A stretch of DNA of 64,000 bases from Bombardia bombarda. Its lineage: Eukaryota > Ascomycota > Sordariomycetes > Sordariales > Lasiosphaeriaceae. Positions 48,055-59,373 of the stretch are shown here, piece by piece. The position numbers and the translations under genes are program-made. Position 1 is the first letter of the stretch. Each line of letters begins with the position of its first letter. Below the pieces are notes generated by a model that worked only from the letters and a program-made list of their open reading frames with translations, did not search any database and was not told the DNA's origin. The stretch covers positions 9,323,001 to 9,387,000 of the forward strand of contig JAULSR010000001.1 in the NCBI GenBank assembly GCA_030512295.1, written 5' to 3'.

Positions 48055-50697
48055 ATGCCGTCAGCAGTTGTGGAAAGCCATGGCATCCCCGCCGTCGAGA
48101 CATTTGGGACCTTTCTGGATGACCTCCTCAAACGCGCCGAGGCCGTGAAGCCAGCAGGAACCATCGATCCTCCGCTCGACAAATCCCACTTCAAACAGCT
48201 CCTACCCCAATTAGCCGACGTGCTCGGCCCCGACCTCAACGCGGGCGCCAGCTTGAGCGATCTTCTGAAAGGCCAGCGCAATGCCCTCATCGAGACTGCC
48301 GTGCGCGACACATTCAGCAACCTCATTGTGAGTTTTGGGCGCCCGCCTCTACTGACCTGCATTCGGGCTTAGGCTCACATGTATAGGCAACGAAATCCAT
48401 CGACTCCCCCGACTTCGCCAAAGTCTGGAATCTCTTTGATGTCCTGTGCATTCTCTCGGACAGCGAACAATGCGACCCAGCCCTTTTGTTCTGGCTCATT
48501 GAAGAGCTCCTCGACAGCCAAACCATCGCCGGCTGCCGCAAGGTCTTCGACTTCCTCGAGTCGCGCCGCGAGCGCATCACCGCCAAGCATTTTAAGCAAA
48601 AGCAGCTAATTATTTTGCGCACGTGCAATGAGCTCCTCAGGCGTCTGTCGAGGGCTCTCGACCCGGCCTTCTGCGGACGAGTCTTCATCTTCTTGTTCCA
48701 GAGCTTTCCTCTCGGTGATAAAAGTTCAATCAACCTGAGGGGAGAATACCATGTCGAAAATGTCACCACTTTCGATACGAAGCCCTTGGCAGCAGAGGGG
48801 GGCGCCGAAAAGATGGATGTGGACGTCGAGACGCCCAGCGAGAGTCAGCACAGGGGCAGCGACCAACGGTCGTCTTCCAGGTCTGCTATCTTGGATGGGA
48901 GGAAGCAACAACACCCCGAAAAGGCCTCGGAGAAGGCTCTTGACCCGGATGTTTTATACCCCATATTTTGGCACCTACAGGAAAGCTTCAACCAACCAAA
49001 GAAGCTGTTCGACGTGGCTCATTTTACCACTTTCAAAGCCGGGCTCGAGTCAACATTGGCTACCTTTCGGAGTATCAAGCCCGAACAGGGGTCGCGCTCT
49101 AAAGATAAACAGGAGAAGCAAGCCGACGACGGCAAGCGAACTCTCAAACGAAAACGGGACAATGCAGATGACGACCTAGCCACAGCCTTCAACCCGAAAT
49201 ATCTCACAAGCCGAGATCTATTCTCTCTCGAGGTAAGCGCACTTTCGAACGGCCAGCTCCAGTAATTCATACTCACCAGACCTAGATAAGCGATCTCGCA
49301 TTCCGCCGGAATGTACTAGTCCAAGCACTCATCGTGATGGAATTCCTACTGTCTCTATCACAAAAAGCAAAGTCAAAACTTGTCGGCGTCACGAACCAAA
49401 ACAAGGCCGTAATGTACTCGGAGCACGTCCTAAGCGAAGAGGACACAAAATGGGTGACAGATGTGAAGGACATGATCGCCACATATCTCAAAATGGGCCA
49501 GGAAGGGCCTTACTTTTTCCGCATGGTCGAGACCGTCCTGTCCCGAGACAAGAACTGGGTGCGGTGGAAGATTGAGAACTGCCCGCCCATCGAGCGCCCT
49601 CCCATCTCGCCCGAGACCTTTGTCGAGGCCCGGAGCGCGGCGAGCAAAATGGCCACAGTCAGACGGATGCGGCCGATGCCTGTCGGTTCGTTGCCCCTGG
49701 ACTTCCTCGACGACGGCGACGAGGTCAGCGCGATGGACAAGTTCAAGGCTACCGATCGCTACGAACTGCCCGACCTTATGACGTTCAGGAAGAAGATCGC
49801 GGATGACGACTTCGAGATCGAGATGCCGACCAACAGCGACACTAAAGCTGCCGCCGTGGAAAGCAAGGCGAGCAAGACGTGGAGAGCGCTACGGATCGCG
49901 AGCAAGTACAAGCTTGCAGCTTTTGACAAGATAGACAGCGACGACAAGATTGACGCCATCTTCGAAGAAACCCCTACCTTGGAGACAGAGGAGGAGACGG
50001 CGGATGTGCCGAATGGCGATGCTGTCTTCCCAGACGACCGCAGACCGATCGTCCTTGTGGCTGCCCCCAGCAAACCTAGCTTGGCGGAACAGCTCATCAG
50101 TCAGTATCCGGGCACATTCAGCAGAGCGCCGTCGCATATCACTCGGAAGCCTCTGGATGGGGAGAAGAATGGGCGGGATTTCCACTTTGTCGACCAGCAA
50201 GCTTTTAATGTCATGCGGGATGGCGATCAGTTCCTCGAGTTTAGCGAGGGCGATGTCTGCCGTGGCACGAGCAGAAGGGTGGTGGAGACTATCACTGAAA
50301 CGGGAAAGGTGGCTTTGTTAGAGTTGGATAGTGATGTAAGCATACCTTTTTGCTCTCCCTTGGACCCCTTTTCGGGGATTCCAACTAACATAACAATTGA
50401 TAGGGGGCACAACAAGTCAAGGACTTTGGGTATTCTGCGAGGTTCATACTCGTGTCGCCGCCCTCTGCCAATACTCTGGAGAGCCAGCTACGAGATAGTG
50501 GCGGCCTGAGCGATATACAGATCCAGGAGGCAGTCAAGGCCGCAGCCAAGATATCGAAGCACGCGAGCTCGGCAACAACATATTTCTATGATTCAACGGT
50601 TGCTGATATCAAGCTACTGGGGGCAGTGATATTCGGATCAGGGAGGGTCGGCGATGGCTCGGCCACGGGGGATAAAGACGCTACGATGGACGGGTGA
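48055..50697 (+). CDS. THOC1: THO complex subunit 1 (THOC1/Hpr1 family)
   Basis: Nuclear THO/TREX component coupling transcription to mRNA export and preventing R-loops. Four exons: 48055-48327, 48387-49232, 49286-50335, 50404-50697, giving 820 residues. All introns are phase 0 and GT-AG. The conserved efThoc1 region includes DPALLFWLIEELLDSQTIAG, FKQKQLIILRTCNELLRRLS, FCGRVFIFLFQSFPLGDKS and LDPDVLYPIFWHLQESFNQP. The second half contains LVQALIVMEFLLSLSQKAKS and EGPYFFRMVETVLSRDKNWV, then WRALRIASKYKLAAFDKI near residue 600. An acidic/low-complexity insert at about 205-255 separates two blocks. The start is the first ATG of the frame, 5 nt after a uORF stop. No C-terminal death domain is recognised. 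Confidence 0.93.
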
Positions 50698-53164
50698 AGC
50701 ATCTGACCTCACTTAGCCACTGGTTTTTTTTTTCGTTTTTTTCACTGGAGGTTGTGATGTTTAGTATGTAATTTTTAACGAGGCGTTTTTTGTGACAAGC
50801 GCACGCTGCTAGAGGAGAATGGCAGGAGGACACCGATTGTTTCGGGCATATTTTAGATAAGACACAGTCATGATACCCCTCCATAACTTGATATTTATTT
50901 CCATTTCTTTTATCTTAGGCTTTGTTGTGGTGACTGATGATGACGGAGTAGACCGGTGACCTGTATGTAAGTATCATCATTCATATTTACATCCCGGGGC
51001 GGCCGGTTGTCTGCCGACTTTGACGGCTGCTTATCTATCTATGTAAGGTACTTGGCTCCAGCAATGTACACGGCTGCATATATCGCACACATGACGAGAT
51101 GCTGCTGTCTCACGGGGTACAGCGTTTGAGGTGTGGGGTGGGGTTTGTGGTTAGGTCCCTACCTACTTGTAGTGTAGGTAGTTGCATTCCCACCGGGCTG
51201 GTCGGGCGACAGGATAGACAGGTGGTGATCGGCTGGCTGGTGTGACAAGAGCCGATTCTTGATGATAGCTATCCTCTGGGAAAGTAGGTAAGGGAGGTTT
51301 ACTTTGGAATGTGACGTCGAGCAGATTTGCTACTGCAGTCTTAAGCAGCTTTGATTTTTTGATAAAAAGTCCAGCCTTCAGCTGAAATACGCAAAGGCAA
51401 ACCCGAGGAGATGGTCAAATCATCGTCGGCAGTGAAAGGTAGGGAAATTAAGATTTGGAACGGCCGTAAGAGCTTGGGAGGACGATGGCTGGGATCGCCC
51501 TGTGCGAATTGCGATTATTCACCAGCCTAAACTGTAAATCACTCCCGCGTTGCTACCTACGCCGGCAACGGAAAAGGGGGAGAGAAGGCTGTCGCTGCTG
51601 TGCCTGAATGTCAGCTTGAATGAATCTCTTGGCCAACTGCCGCTTTAATCACAGCTGAATTTGTATTTGAGACTCCTTGTGCCATTAGTTTAAGAAATAA
51701 TCAAAAGACCTCTCTCACTAACTCATCACAGTAGAGCTGACAAACGCCCAGATATCTATATTTGCAACTTACTGAGACACAAGTGGGTGGTCCAGACCAT
51801 CCGTCGTTCAGCATCGAGATCGATGACACCAACGATAAAGTTAGGGATGGCAAGGTTTCCGGGGTACGGCTAGGCCAAATCGGGCTAGGCTTCTGAATCA
51901 TTGACGTTCTCTCAAGACCCACGTGTGGCCCCTTGAGTGTCCTCTGTCTCCAAAAGTCTCACCATGTTCCTGGACTCGACGCTTCATCGTTTTTTTATTT
52001 TAGTGTGTCTCCCCAACGCCGGGCCCAATGAATATTGTCACTAGTGCACAGTGAGGTCAGCACTACCATAATGTCTGGGGCTTCCCAAGCGGCGAGATGG
52101 GAATCTAGAAAAACGGACGTGCGTATACTAGCTTGCTAGTTGCCCTGGTTGTCTGGGAGACTGGGTAGGAGCGCCTCCATACCTGCCTTCTGTTGCTGGT
52201 CGAATTGCCTCATGCACAGCGTCAAATCCCCCCAAAAATGGGATACTCAGACTGGAAAATAATATGTGTCTGATATCTATCACCAAGTAGGTAGGTGTTA
52301 AACTTGCTCATTGGCTGCATGATACGTACATATATGCCTGTGTATAAAATCAAATTATCCATGAGAAGTACATGTACTTTTTGGGTACTGCAATGCAACG
52401 GACTGGCCCCTCAAAGTCCCCTGTTTTGCTTCCATGGCGGTCGTACCTAGTGGGGGGACCCGGTCGCTTTCCGCTCCTTCCCAAAGACATCATGGGTCCC
52501 GCGCAGCAGCAGCAACCAGCACCAGCAGCACCGCACCGCGCTTTCCTTTGTCGCTCGCTAGTCTCCCAGGTCATGACCGCCTTTCATCTTGGATGACGAG
52601 TCGAGCTACCTTTTGGTGTCAAACTTGATTTAAGTCCAGCAGCCGTTGATGCTTTTTCGCCCTGTCAACCCCAAACCGCGACCCGCGCTTTTCCTATCAA
52701 AACGCCAACCTCTCGCTCTCCTGACTACGGTACCTACTAAAGTGAAAGGTATCTTTTACTTCGATCCTGATCCTGGCCCGACTTCCAGATGCATGTTTGA
52801 GCCAAGAAACCCGCGAATCACTAGAACATCCTAGTGCTCGAGCCGCCGTTTTCGTACCGTGTTTCTCTTCTGTCGATTATCACAAACAGACTCGTCAGCT
52901 ATTTACGCACAAGAAAAGAGATATTACCCCCCACATCTCACACCACATAAACCACACCGCCCACCATAGTCTCATTTCACACCGCACCTCTCTCACTATT
53001 GTTCTTCACCAAAAAGGAGAAAAAAAGAATCCTTATTGTCGTGGCTTCAGCTCTAGAATACCGTCCCTCCTCTTGCCGGTGACGCTGGCATCCGATCCAA
53101 GGAGGGCAACAATCCCCGGCATCGTCCATGCTCACCGCGGCCTCGAGGTCTGCTCCCATGACCC
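50698..53164 (+). other. 2.5 kb intergenic region without a recognisable gene
   Basis: Between tandem THOC1 and the LON/RING gene. Contains T-rich THOC1 3' flank, TAGGTA/TACCTA motifs (51159, 51174, 52287) and, near the 3' end, the leader of the next gene. An ATG at 53128 is out of frame with the chosen start at 53165 and its frame overlaps that start, ending near 53230. No gene of its own is supported. Confidence 0.5.
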
Positions 53165-54931
53165 ATGTCCTCAGTCCAAACGACCGAGGTCTCGACCGCC
53201 AACAACAACCCCGCGCCCACGTCCCTCTCTAGCCTCTCTAGCAACCGCACCGATGAGAAGCAACAACAACAATCACACCATGACGCCCCCGTCGACCAAA
53301 ACCGGCTCTTCCCAGACCAGCTAAGACAAGTAGTCCGACTAACACAATGTCCCATCTGCTCGTCCCCGCTCCGAGACCCCCTCACCCTCCCCTGCGGCCG
53401 GAGTCTCTGCCGGACATGCATTCCAAGCAGCTACCTCCGGACCAGTATCTCGTACCCCGCCACCGCCAACCGACTACAGGGCTTCCAGTGCCCCTTCGCC
53501 GACTGCGCCAAGGAGCACGCCTTGGGCGACTGCAGCCCCGACGTCACCCTCAGGAAAGCCCTCGCCGTCGTCGACGCCGAGCTCGAGCGGGCCCGCGCCT
53601 CACCCTTAGCCGAGGACCTATCCACGCACGTCGTCATCAAGGACCAATGGGAGGCCACCGGGGTCCCCTCACTGCGCGGCGTCGAGACCACCTCGAGACT
53701 ACTCCAGGGCGGGCGGCTCGTCGCGACCTTTTCGCTGGCGCAAAAGGGCGAGCTCAAGTACAATGACGAAGTCACGTACATGAGCCCCGTTACGCCGGAC
53801 CAGGCCGCCTTCGACAGCTCCGTCCTGACAACGGTCAAGGACGCAGTGCGGTCCGAGATGGACTGCCAGGTCTGCTACGCGCTCTACTACGACCCCGTCA
53901 CGACCCCCTGCGGCCACACGTTCTGCCGCTCCTGTCTGCAGCGCGTGCTCGACCACGCGCGATACTGTCCCGTCTGCCGCCGCGTGCTGTCGGTCGAGCC
54001 GGTGGTGTACCGCGAGGAGTGTCCCACCAACCAGCTGCTGGCCCGGATCATCGCGTCGTTCTGGGCCGACTTGCTCGAGGCGCGGAGGCAAGCTGTTATC
54101 GCCGAGGGGCTGAGCGATGGGGCGGAGAACTATGATATTGCCGTGTTCATCTGCACGCTGTCGTTCCCGTCTATGCCTACATTTCTGCATGTCTTTGAGC
54201 CGAGGTATCGGCTCATGATCCGCCGCGCGCTGGAGGGGGACCGCACGTTTGGCATGGTGCTGTATCAGCAGGGCCGCGGGTTCAGGGAGCTGGGCACGCT
54301 GCTGCGCATCGTCAATGTCGAGTTTTTCCCGGATGGACGGAGCCTGATCGAGACGGTGGGTGTCTCGCGGTTTCGGATTGTTGAGCACAGCACGCTGGAT
54401 GGGTATACGGTTGCCAAGATACAGAAGATCAATGACGTCAGTATAGCTGCTGAGGAGGAGTTGGAAGCGCTGGAGACGAGGAATCGGCGGAGGGAGGTGG
54501 GCGGGACGACGACGATGACGACGACGACGACTGCTGCTGGGGAGATGAATGGTGGTGAAGGCGGCGATGGAACGGAAAGTAGCAATGCTACCGCTTCGTC
54601 GGAGACGCCGACGCCGACGCCGACTACCCCTGGGGTGGTGTTCCCGTCAAATCACGAAGAGATAGAAAGCGCGGCGACTAGCGAGCTGATGGAGTTTGGG
54701 GTCGACTTTGTCCGGCGCATGCGGGAGCAGAGTGTGGGATGGCTCACGACGCGCATGTTGGCCATCTATGGCGAGTGTCCTAGTGACCCGGCCTTGTTTC
54801 CCTGGTGGTTCGCCAACGTTCTTCCTGTTAAGGATTCTGAGAAGTACCGGCTGCTGGGCACGACGACCGTGCGGGAGAGGCTCAAGATCTGCTGCGAGTG
54901 GGTGCTTGAGTGGGAGAGGAATACGTGGTGA
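53165..54931 (+). CDS. LON-domain RING-finger protein (LONRF-like, probable E3 ubiquitin ligase)
   Basis: 588 residues in one exon. Two RING-type modules precede a LON substrate-binding domain, the LONRF architecture. RING 1 (about 62-118) reads CPICSSPLRDPLTLPCGRSL and later CPFADC; the position usually held by His is Arg79. RING 2 (about 234-272) is complete: CQVC, CGHTFCRSC, CPVC. The LON N-terminal-type domain starts near residue 320 (VFICTLSFPSMPTFLHVFEP, then FEPRYRLMIRRALEG) and runs to the end, interrupted by a Thr/Gly/Ser-rich insert at about 445-500. No protease domain is present. The role by family is ubiquitin ligation; the substrate is unknown. The stop overlaps a GTGAGT that could act as a donor for a further tiny exon, but the present end (WERNTW) looks natural. 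Confidence 0.9.
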   Translation: MSSVQTTEVSTANNNPAPTSLSSLSSNRTDEKQQQQSHHDAPVDQNRLFPDQLRQVVRLTQCPICSSPLRDPLTLPCGRSLCRTCIPSSYLRTSISYPATANRLQGFQCPFADCAKEHALGDCSPDVTLRKALAVVDAELERARASPLAEDLSTHVVIKDQWEATGVPSLRGVETTSRLLQGGRLVATFSLAQKGELKYNDEVTYMSPVTPDQAAFDSSVLTTVKDAVRSEMDCQVCYALYYDPVTTPCGHTFCRSCLQRVLDHARYCPVCRRVLSVEPVVYREECPTNQLLARIIASFWADLLEARRQAVIAEGLSDGAENYDIAVFICTLSFPSMPTFLHVFEPRYRLMIRRALEGDRTFGMVLYQQGRGFRELGTLLRIVNVEFFPDGRSLIETVGVSRFRIVEHSTLDGYTVAKIQKINDVSIAAEEELEALETRNRRREVGGTTTMTTTTTAAGEMNGGEGGDGTESSNATASSETPTPTPTTPGVVFPSNHEEIESAATSELMEFGVDFVRRMREQSVGWLTTRMLAIYGECPSDPALFPWWFANVLPVKDSEKYRLLGTTTVRERLKICCEWVLEWERNTW

Positions 54932-56494
54932 GTTGCCATCCCTTTTCTTGTTTTCTCTTGTTTGGTTCTTTTTCTTCCATTACCCTTTCGCTGCTATTCG
55001 ATACAATTCTGCCATGGGAGATGAGTTCTCTTTTCTTTGGACGATTAGGAGTCTCCTCTGTCTCTCTCTCTCTCCTCTTCTCTCCTTTCCGTCCCCTCCT
55101 CGTGTTGTTGCTTCATGCTTGTGTATGTGTGGTTTTTGTCCTGCTCAATGAAACAACAAAAATGGCGGTTCACGGCATGAAGCGCAGGGCTGATGATATG
55201 CATGAAACCGTCTTTTCCCTCCCGTTATTCAGACCACGCACACACGTACGTACGGCACACAAATGTTGACGGACGGCTCCCATTAGGTCTTTTTCGTCAT
55301 CATGTGTTATTATGTAAAACGGAACTCTGTCTCTCTCTGTCTTCTTTTTTGGGATTGTTTTAGGGCGGGCATTAGGCTGGCGTTTTGGTAACTATGCACA
55401 GGCGATGACGTTTTATTAGATACGTGTCATAGTGCCGTGGAGTTCTTGGATTTATTACTAGAGAATTACAGATGTTTTCACATGTTCTCTTGGTCGGTCA
55501 AAGTGCAGGCCAGTCGGTTATCAAGTGTAGTTGGTAGTGGAAGGTGTTTGACGATAAGTATGCATTACATGTTATTAGATATGATCTGGGCTTTGCACTA
55601 CATCTTGTCTTGCTCTCCGTGTATATGCGTGGTGAAGGGGTGCTGACCATGGAGTGGCCGGTGTTGGGGGCATTCGCTATTGAGACAACATCGATATGGT
55701 GCTAAGTACCACGATGCTAGATAAACAGCCTGGGGCGAATTCGGACTACCGCCATTTACTCTACGACATGATAGTATTCATGATGTCACGGCCAGTTGGA
55801 TTTCATTCTGACTTGACCAGGTGGGCCTCCTGTCAGGGGTTGTCAAGACTAGTACATGATTTGCTGTTTGCGCGGAAAATGACATCATTGGTGTTACGGG
55901 TGGTGATCAGCCCCCTATGCACGGAGCATGCCACTTCTCAATGACAGAGAGTCTGGGGAACACACGACATAATCATGTGCAACCAATGAGACTTGAAGAC
56001 AGGTGAGACAGTTTGCGTACTGGGGTTTTGGAGTTGTACATGAAGCATCATAATTGACTGTGATATCGTTTTACTCCTCACTTCCTGGGGTTAGTATTAA
56101 TAGCTGCACTCGCCTCCACCGCAGGTGTTTTGGTCTGCGAACCATGATCGGATTTTTATCAACTAAAAGCCTATACAACAACGTAGAAGGCAGCTTTGAT
56201 GAATAATTCCTTCATAATTCTCTGTGATAGTATTTTATACATTTGATATCAGAAGATACATTAAACTACACATTGCCCAGCCCCTTTCTGTTGCTGGCTA
56301 ACACACCACTTATTCTCCTTCAGTGTAAGTGGATCTCACAACACCAAAACAAACAAACTAGCACTAACTCTAGCCGCACAGACAAATTCATTTCATTCTC
56401 TCTATCCACCTACCGAAAGTACGAAGGATATCTGAAGACAGCAACTTAAATGGTCAAAACCTCAACGCTAAAAGCAAGATCATAAAGCTCAACC
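54932..56494 (+). other. 1.6 kb intergenic region without a recognisable gene
   Basis: 3' flank of the LON/RING gene and promoter of the small TM protein. Pyrimidine-rich (CTCT tracts near 55060-55090) and then AT-rich. A short uORF lies near its end. No gene supported. Confidence 0.5.
56450..56485 (+). promoter_or_regulatory. uORF in front of the 167-residue protein (11 codons)
   Basis: ATG at 56450, TAA at 56483-56485, 9 nt before the main ATG at 56495. Confidence 0.35.
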
Positions 56495-56998
56495 ATGCAC
56501 ATCAAAAAGATCCTCTCCCCCGACCCCCGGCCCTCCAAAGCCCACCCCGAACACCGCGCCACCCGCAAGAAGGTCGAGAAGGAGCACAGCTCCGGTTTTG
56601 AGTGGGCGTCAGCCGCCGTCCTCGCGCTCGCCGGTATCACCATGCTGGTCAATGTTGAGAAGGACGTTGAGAAGTGTGAGAGTCGACACGAGCGGGAGGA
56701 GCGGGAGGAGCGAGAGCGACGGCAGGGGGGCAAGAACAAGCAGAAGCGAGATGATGGAGAGTCAGAGCAAAGAACGGGGCGAGAACGGTCACGGCGCGGG
56801 AGGATTGAAGACAGAAGGGCATCGCGCGGCTGTAGTGGCTGTAGCTGTGACTGCGACTCTGATCGTGACTATGGTCAAGAGCGTGGTGGATCTTCCCACC
56901 GTGACCGCTCTTATGGTTGTGGGGGTGATGGGTATGAGTATGGGTCTCGTGATCACTCAAGGAGAGGAAGAAAGGGATACGATGATGAGAGGAGGTAG
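56495..56998 (+). CDS. Small single-TM protein with charged Cys/Arg/Gly-rich tail, unknown function
   Basis: 167 residues, one exon. A basic N-terminus (MHIKKILSPD, then ATRKKVEKEH) leads to one hydrophobic segment at about residues 37-53 (WASAAVLALAGITMLVNV) and the charged helix EKDVEKCESRHEREEREERE. The rest is hydrophilic and low-complexity: Arg/Glu/Lys-rich, then a Cys cluster (CSGCSCDCDSD), then Gly/Tyr/Ser/Arg-rich. No known domain is recognised. The KKVEKEHSSGFEWASAAV-type block looks like a constrained fungal motif, which is why I call the gene. The tail alone could be spurious. The gene converges on the decarboxylase, 171 bp apart. Confidence 0.6.
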   Translation: MHIKKILSPDPRPSKAHPEHRATRKKVEKEHSSGFEWASAAVLALAGITMLVNVEKDVEKCESRHEREEREERERRQGGKNKQKRDDGESEQRTGRERSRRGRIEDRRASRGCSGCSCDCDSDRDYGQERGGSSHRDRSYGCGGDGYEYGSRDHSRRGRKGYDDERR

Positions 56999-57169
56999 CG
57001 ATGAGAGTCATGGTGGAGTTCCTCTATCTCTTGCGAGTTAGAGCCTTAGACTTCACGGCAAATAGCCGAATACCGACTTTCTCACCCCACGTGTATAAGT
57101 TATGGTGTTCATTTCTCCGGCAGCCGTTTATGTCTACTGTATATATCTTTCGCTTGCAAAACTCATGTC

Positions 57170-58835
57170 TCAACTCTTCAGAATATCCTCAGCAGTATCC
57201 ACAAAAGTCTTAAACGCCAGCTCAACATGCTCCTTCTCCGTCAACCGCACGCCCGTCATCATCCGAATGGCAAACTTGCCATCCAGCAACGTACTCGTCA
57301 CCCACATCTTGCCCGTGCCATTAATCTTCTCACAAAGCGCCTTAGTCATGGCGTTACGCTGCTCCAACGTATCATCTTCCGTCCTGCCCGCCATGCGGAA
57401 AACAGTCAATGCAAAGCTCGGGCCCGTCAGAATCTCAAACAGATCTGGGCGATCGCGCACCCACGAGGCAAAGTCCTCTCCCAGCTGCGTGGTGCGGCGG
57501 ATATAGGCCTGCAGCCCGCTTGCGCCGTACGAGCGCAGCACGAACCAGATCTTGAGGCTGCGGAAGCGGCGGCCGAGCGGGATCTGCCACTCGCGGTAGT
57601 CGGTGACGAGGCCGCCGTCGGTGGCGGCGTTGCTGTAGACGGCCTGGTTGATGGACAGGGCCTGTATGAACCAGTTCCGGTCGCGCACAAAGAGACAGGA
57701 TGCGTCAAAGTTGGTCAGCAGCCACTTGTGCATGTTCATGTCGAAGCTGTGGAAGCCAGATACTAGGTTGATCCCGGTTGCTGTCTGGACCTCGGGACAG
57801 ACGAGCGCCGCGCCGGCGTAGGCGGCGTCGACGTGCACCCAGACCTCGCCGGGCGAGCCGGCGGGCACAAAGTCAGCCAGTGCCGATGTGATGCCGGCGA
57901 AGTCGTCGACGGCGCACGTGTCGGTCGTGCCGAGAGTCGCCGCCAGAAAGAAAGGCTCGAGCCCGCGGGCGCGGCAGTCGGCGAGCGCAGCTGCGAGCAC
58001 AGGGCCCGTGAGCGCGTAGCTGTCCTTGGCGTGTACGGGGACGGCTTTGAACCGCGTGCCCAAGATGATGGCCGCCTTCTTGGTAGAGCTATGCGTCATG
58101 GTGGTAGCCAGCGCAACCATGCGACTGCGCTTATGGGCGATGGCATCCTCACGAGCTTCCTCGTCAAGGTCGGCTGGGACAGTCTCGCGGAGGTACTTGT
58201 CGCGAGCAGCGACCATGGCGGTAAGAACGGCCTCGCTGGCGGAGCCCTGGATGACGCCGCCGCCGCGAGTTGGGCCTGTTGACAGGAAGCATTCCGGAAG
58301 GCCCAGAAGCTTGGCGAGCCAGTCCAGCACGATGGTCTCGAGCTCGGTGACGGCGGGGCTGCATATCCAGTTGAAGCAGGCGCCGCTCAGCGCCGAGCTA
58401 TATAGTTCGCCCAAGATGGAAGGGTAGCTGGTGGCACAGGGGAAGAAGGCGTGAAAGCCAGGATGTTGCCTGGAAGCGCGTCGAGTGTGAGTTTGCTATT
58501 TCTCATGGTTCAAGTTCATGCTCATATGTGAGTGACCCCTGAAGCTCACCAGTGCGTGATTCCGGGGAGGATCTTGGCCTCGATGTCCCGCTGGATGTCG
58601 CCCCATGGCTCGCCGGCTTCAGGAGCCTCGCTCGGCAGTAGTTTGCGGAGATAGCCCGGCTCAACCGTCGAGACAACATCACGATCCCCAATGTTATCAT
58701 AGTAGTTGATAACTGATCACTCGGTCAACATTAGTTCGATATTGGCATCGTTGCCGCTCGGGCGGTTCTGGATAGCGAGTACTGACTCTCATCTATCGAC
58801 GAAATGGCCGCCTCTCTGAAGCCTTTGGAATCCAT
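57170..58835 (-). CDS. PLP-dependent group II decarboxylase, aromatic-L-amino-acid decarboxylase type
   Basis: 503 residues from three minus-strand exons: 58787-58835, 58550-58712, 57170-58469. The N-terminus (INYYDNIGDRDVVSTVEPGY, then ILPGITHWQHPGFHAFFPC) matches the aromatic decarboxylase opening. The substrate loop and helix follow (GELYSSALSGACFNWICSPA), then GVIQGSASEAVLTAMVAARD, the cofactor-stacking His in TMTHSSTKKAA, the Asp in VHVDAAYAGAALVCPE, and the Schiff-base Lys319 in SFDMNMHKWLLTNFDAS. All catalytic landmarks are present, so an active enzyme is expected, releasing CO2 from an aromatic amino acid. Tyrosine, tryptophan, DOPA or phenylalanine cannot be told apart by eye. Intron 1 has a weak donor (GTCAGT). 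No secondary-metabolism genes adjoin it. Divergent from LIA1. Confidence 0.9.
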
Positions 58836-59373
58836 TTTGGGCGAGTCTTTCGATGCCACTGGGTGCAACTCTTATTGCCGTCTGGTTTGGTTGCTGTGAG
58901 GGGTTGTCCAAGGGTTGACATACGTATAGGCTACAAGTCGCTACCTTACCTAGAACCGATCCAGAGGACTAATCAATCGACTTGCCCGCTTTTGTCCCGT
59001 CAAATGCGCCGGCCGGGCGGCCAAAACTCGGGTTTGCCAATCGCATGCCCGGCCCTGGCCGCACTCCACTGGAAGGGCGCATTCAACGACAGGACGACAG
59101 GTGCAGGCGGGGATCTTGGATCCAGAACCTTGGCGGCTGCCGACCACAAAGAAAGGGGTGGGGGCTTGGCGCAGCTCCACGAGACGCCAAGCCGCTTATC
59201 GTTATCGACACAATCAACCCCGCCAAAAAAAACTCCAGCACCCCGCCGCGTCGCGGCCTCCACTGAGAGACTGACTGCCCGCTATGCGCATGGCTGGCGA
59301 ACGTTGATATCCAATGCCATCAAACACCTTGTCGCAAAATTCCAGATCAATAATAAACGCACCCAAACCGACC
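58836..59373. promoter_or_regulatory. Divergent intergenic region decarboxylase / LIA1
   Basis: 538 bp between opposing starts. On the LIA1 side it contains a seven-codon uORF (59283-59306) and an in-frame upstream ATG at 59314. One TACCTA motif lies near 58948. No gene seen. Confidence 0.5.
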
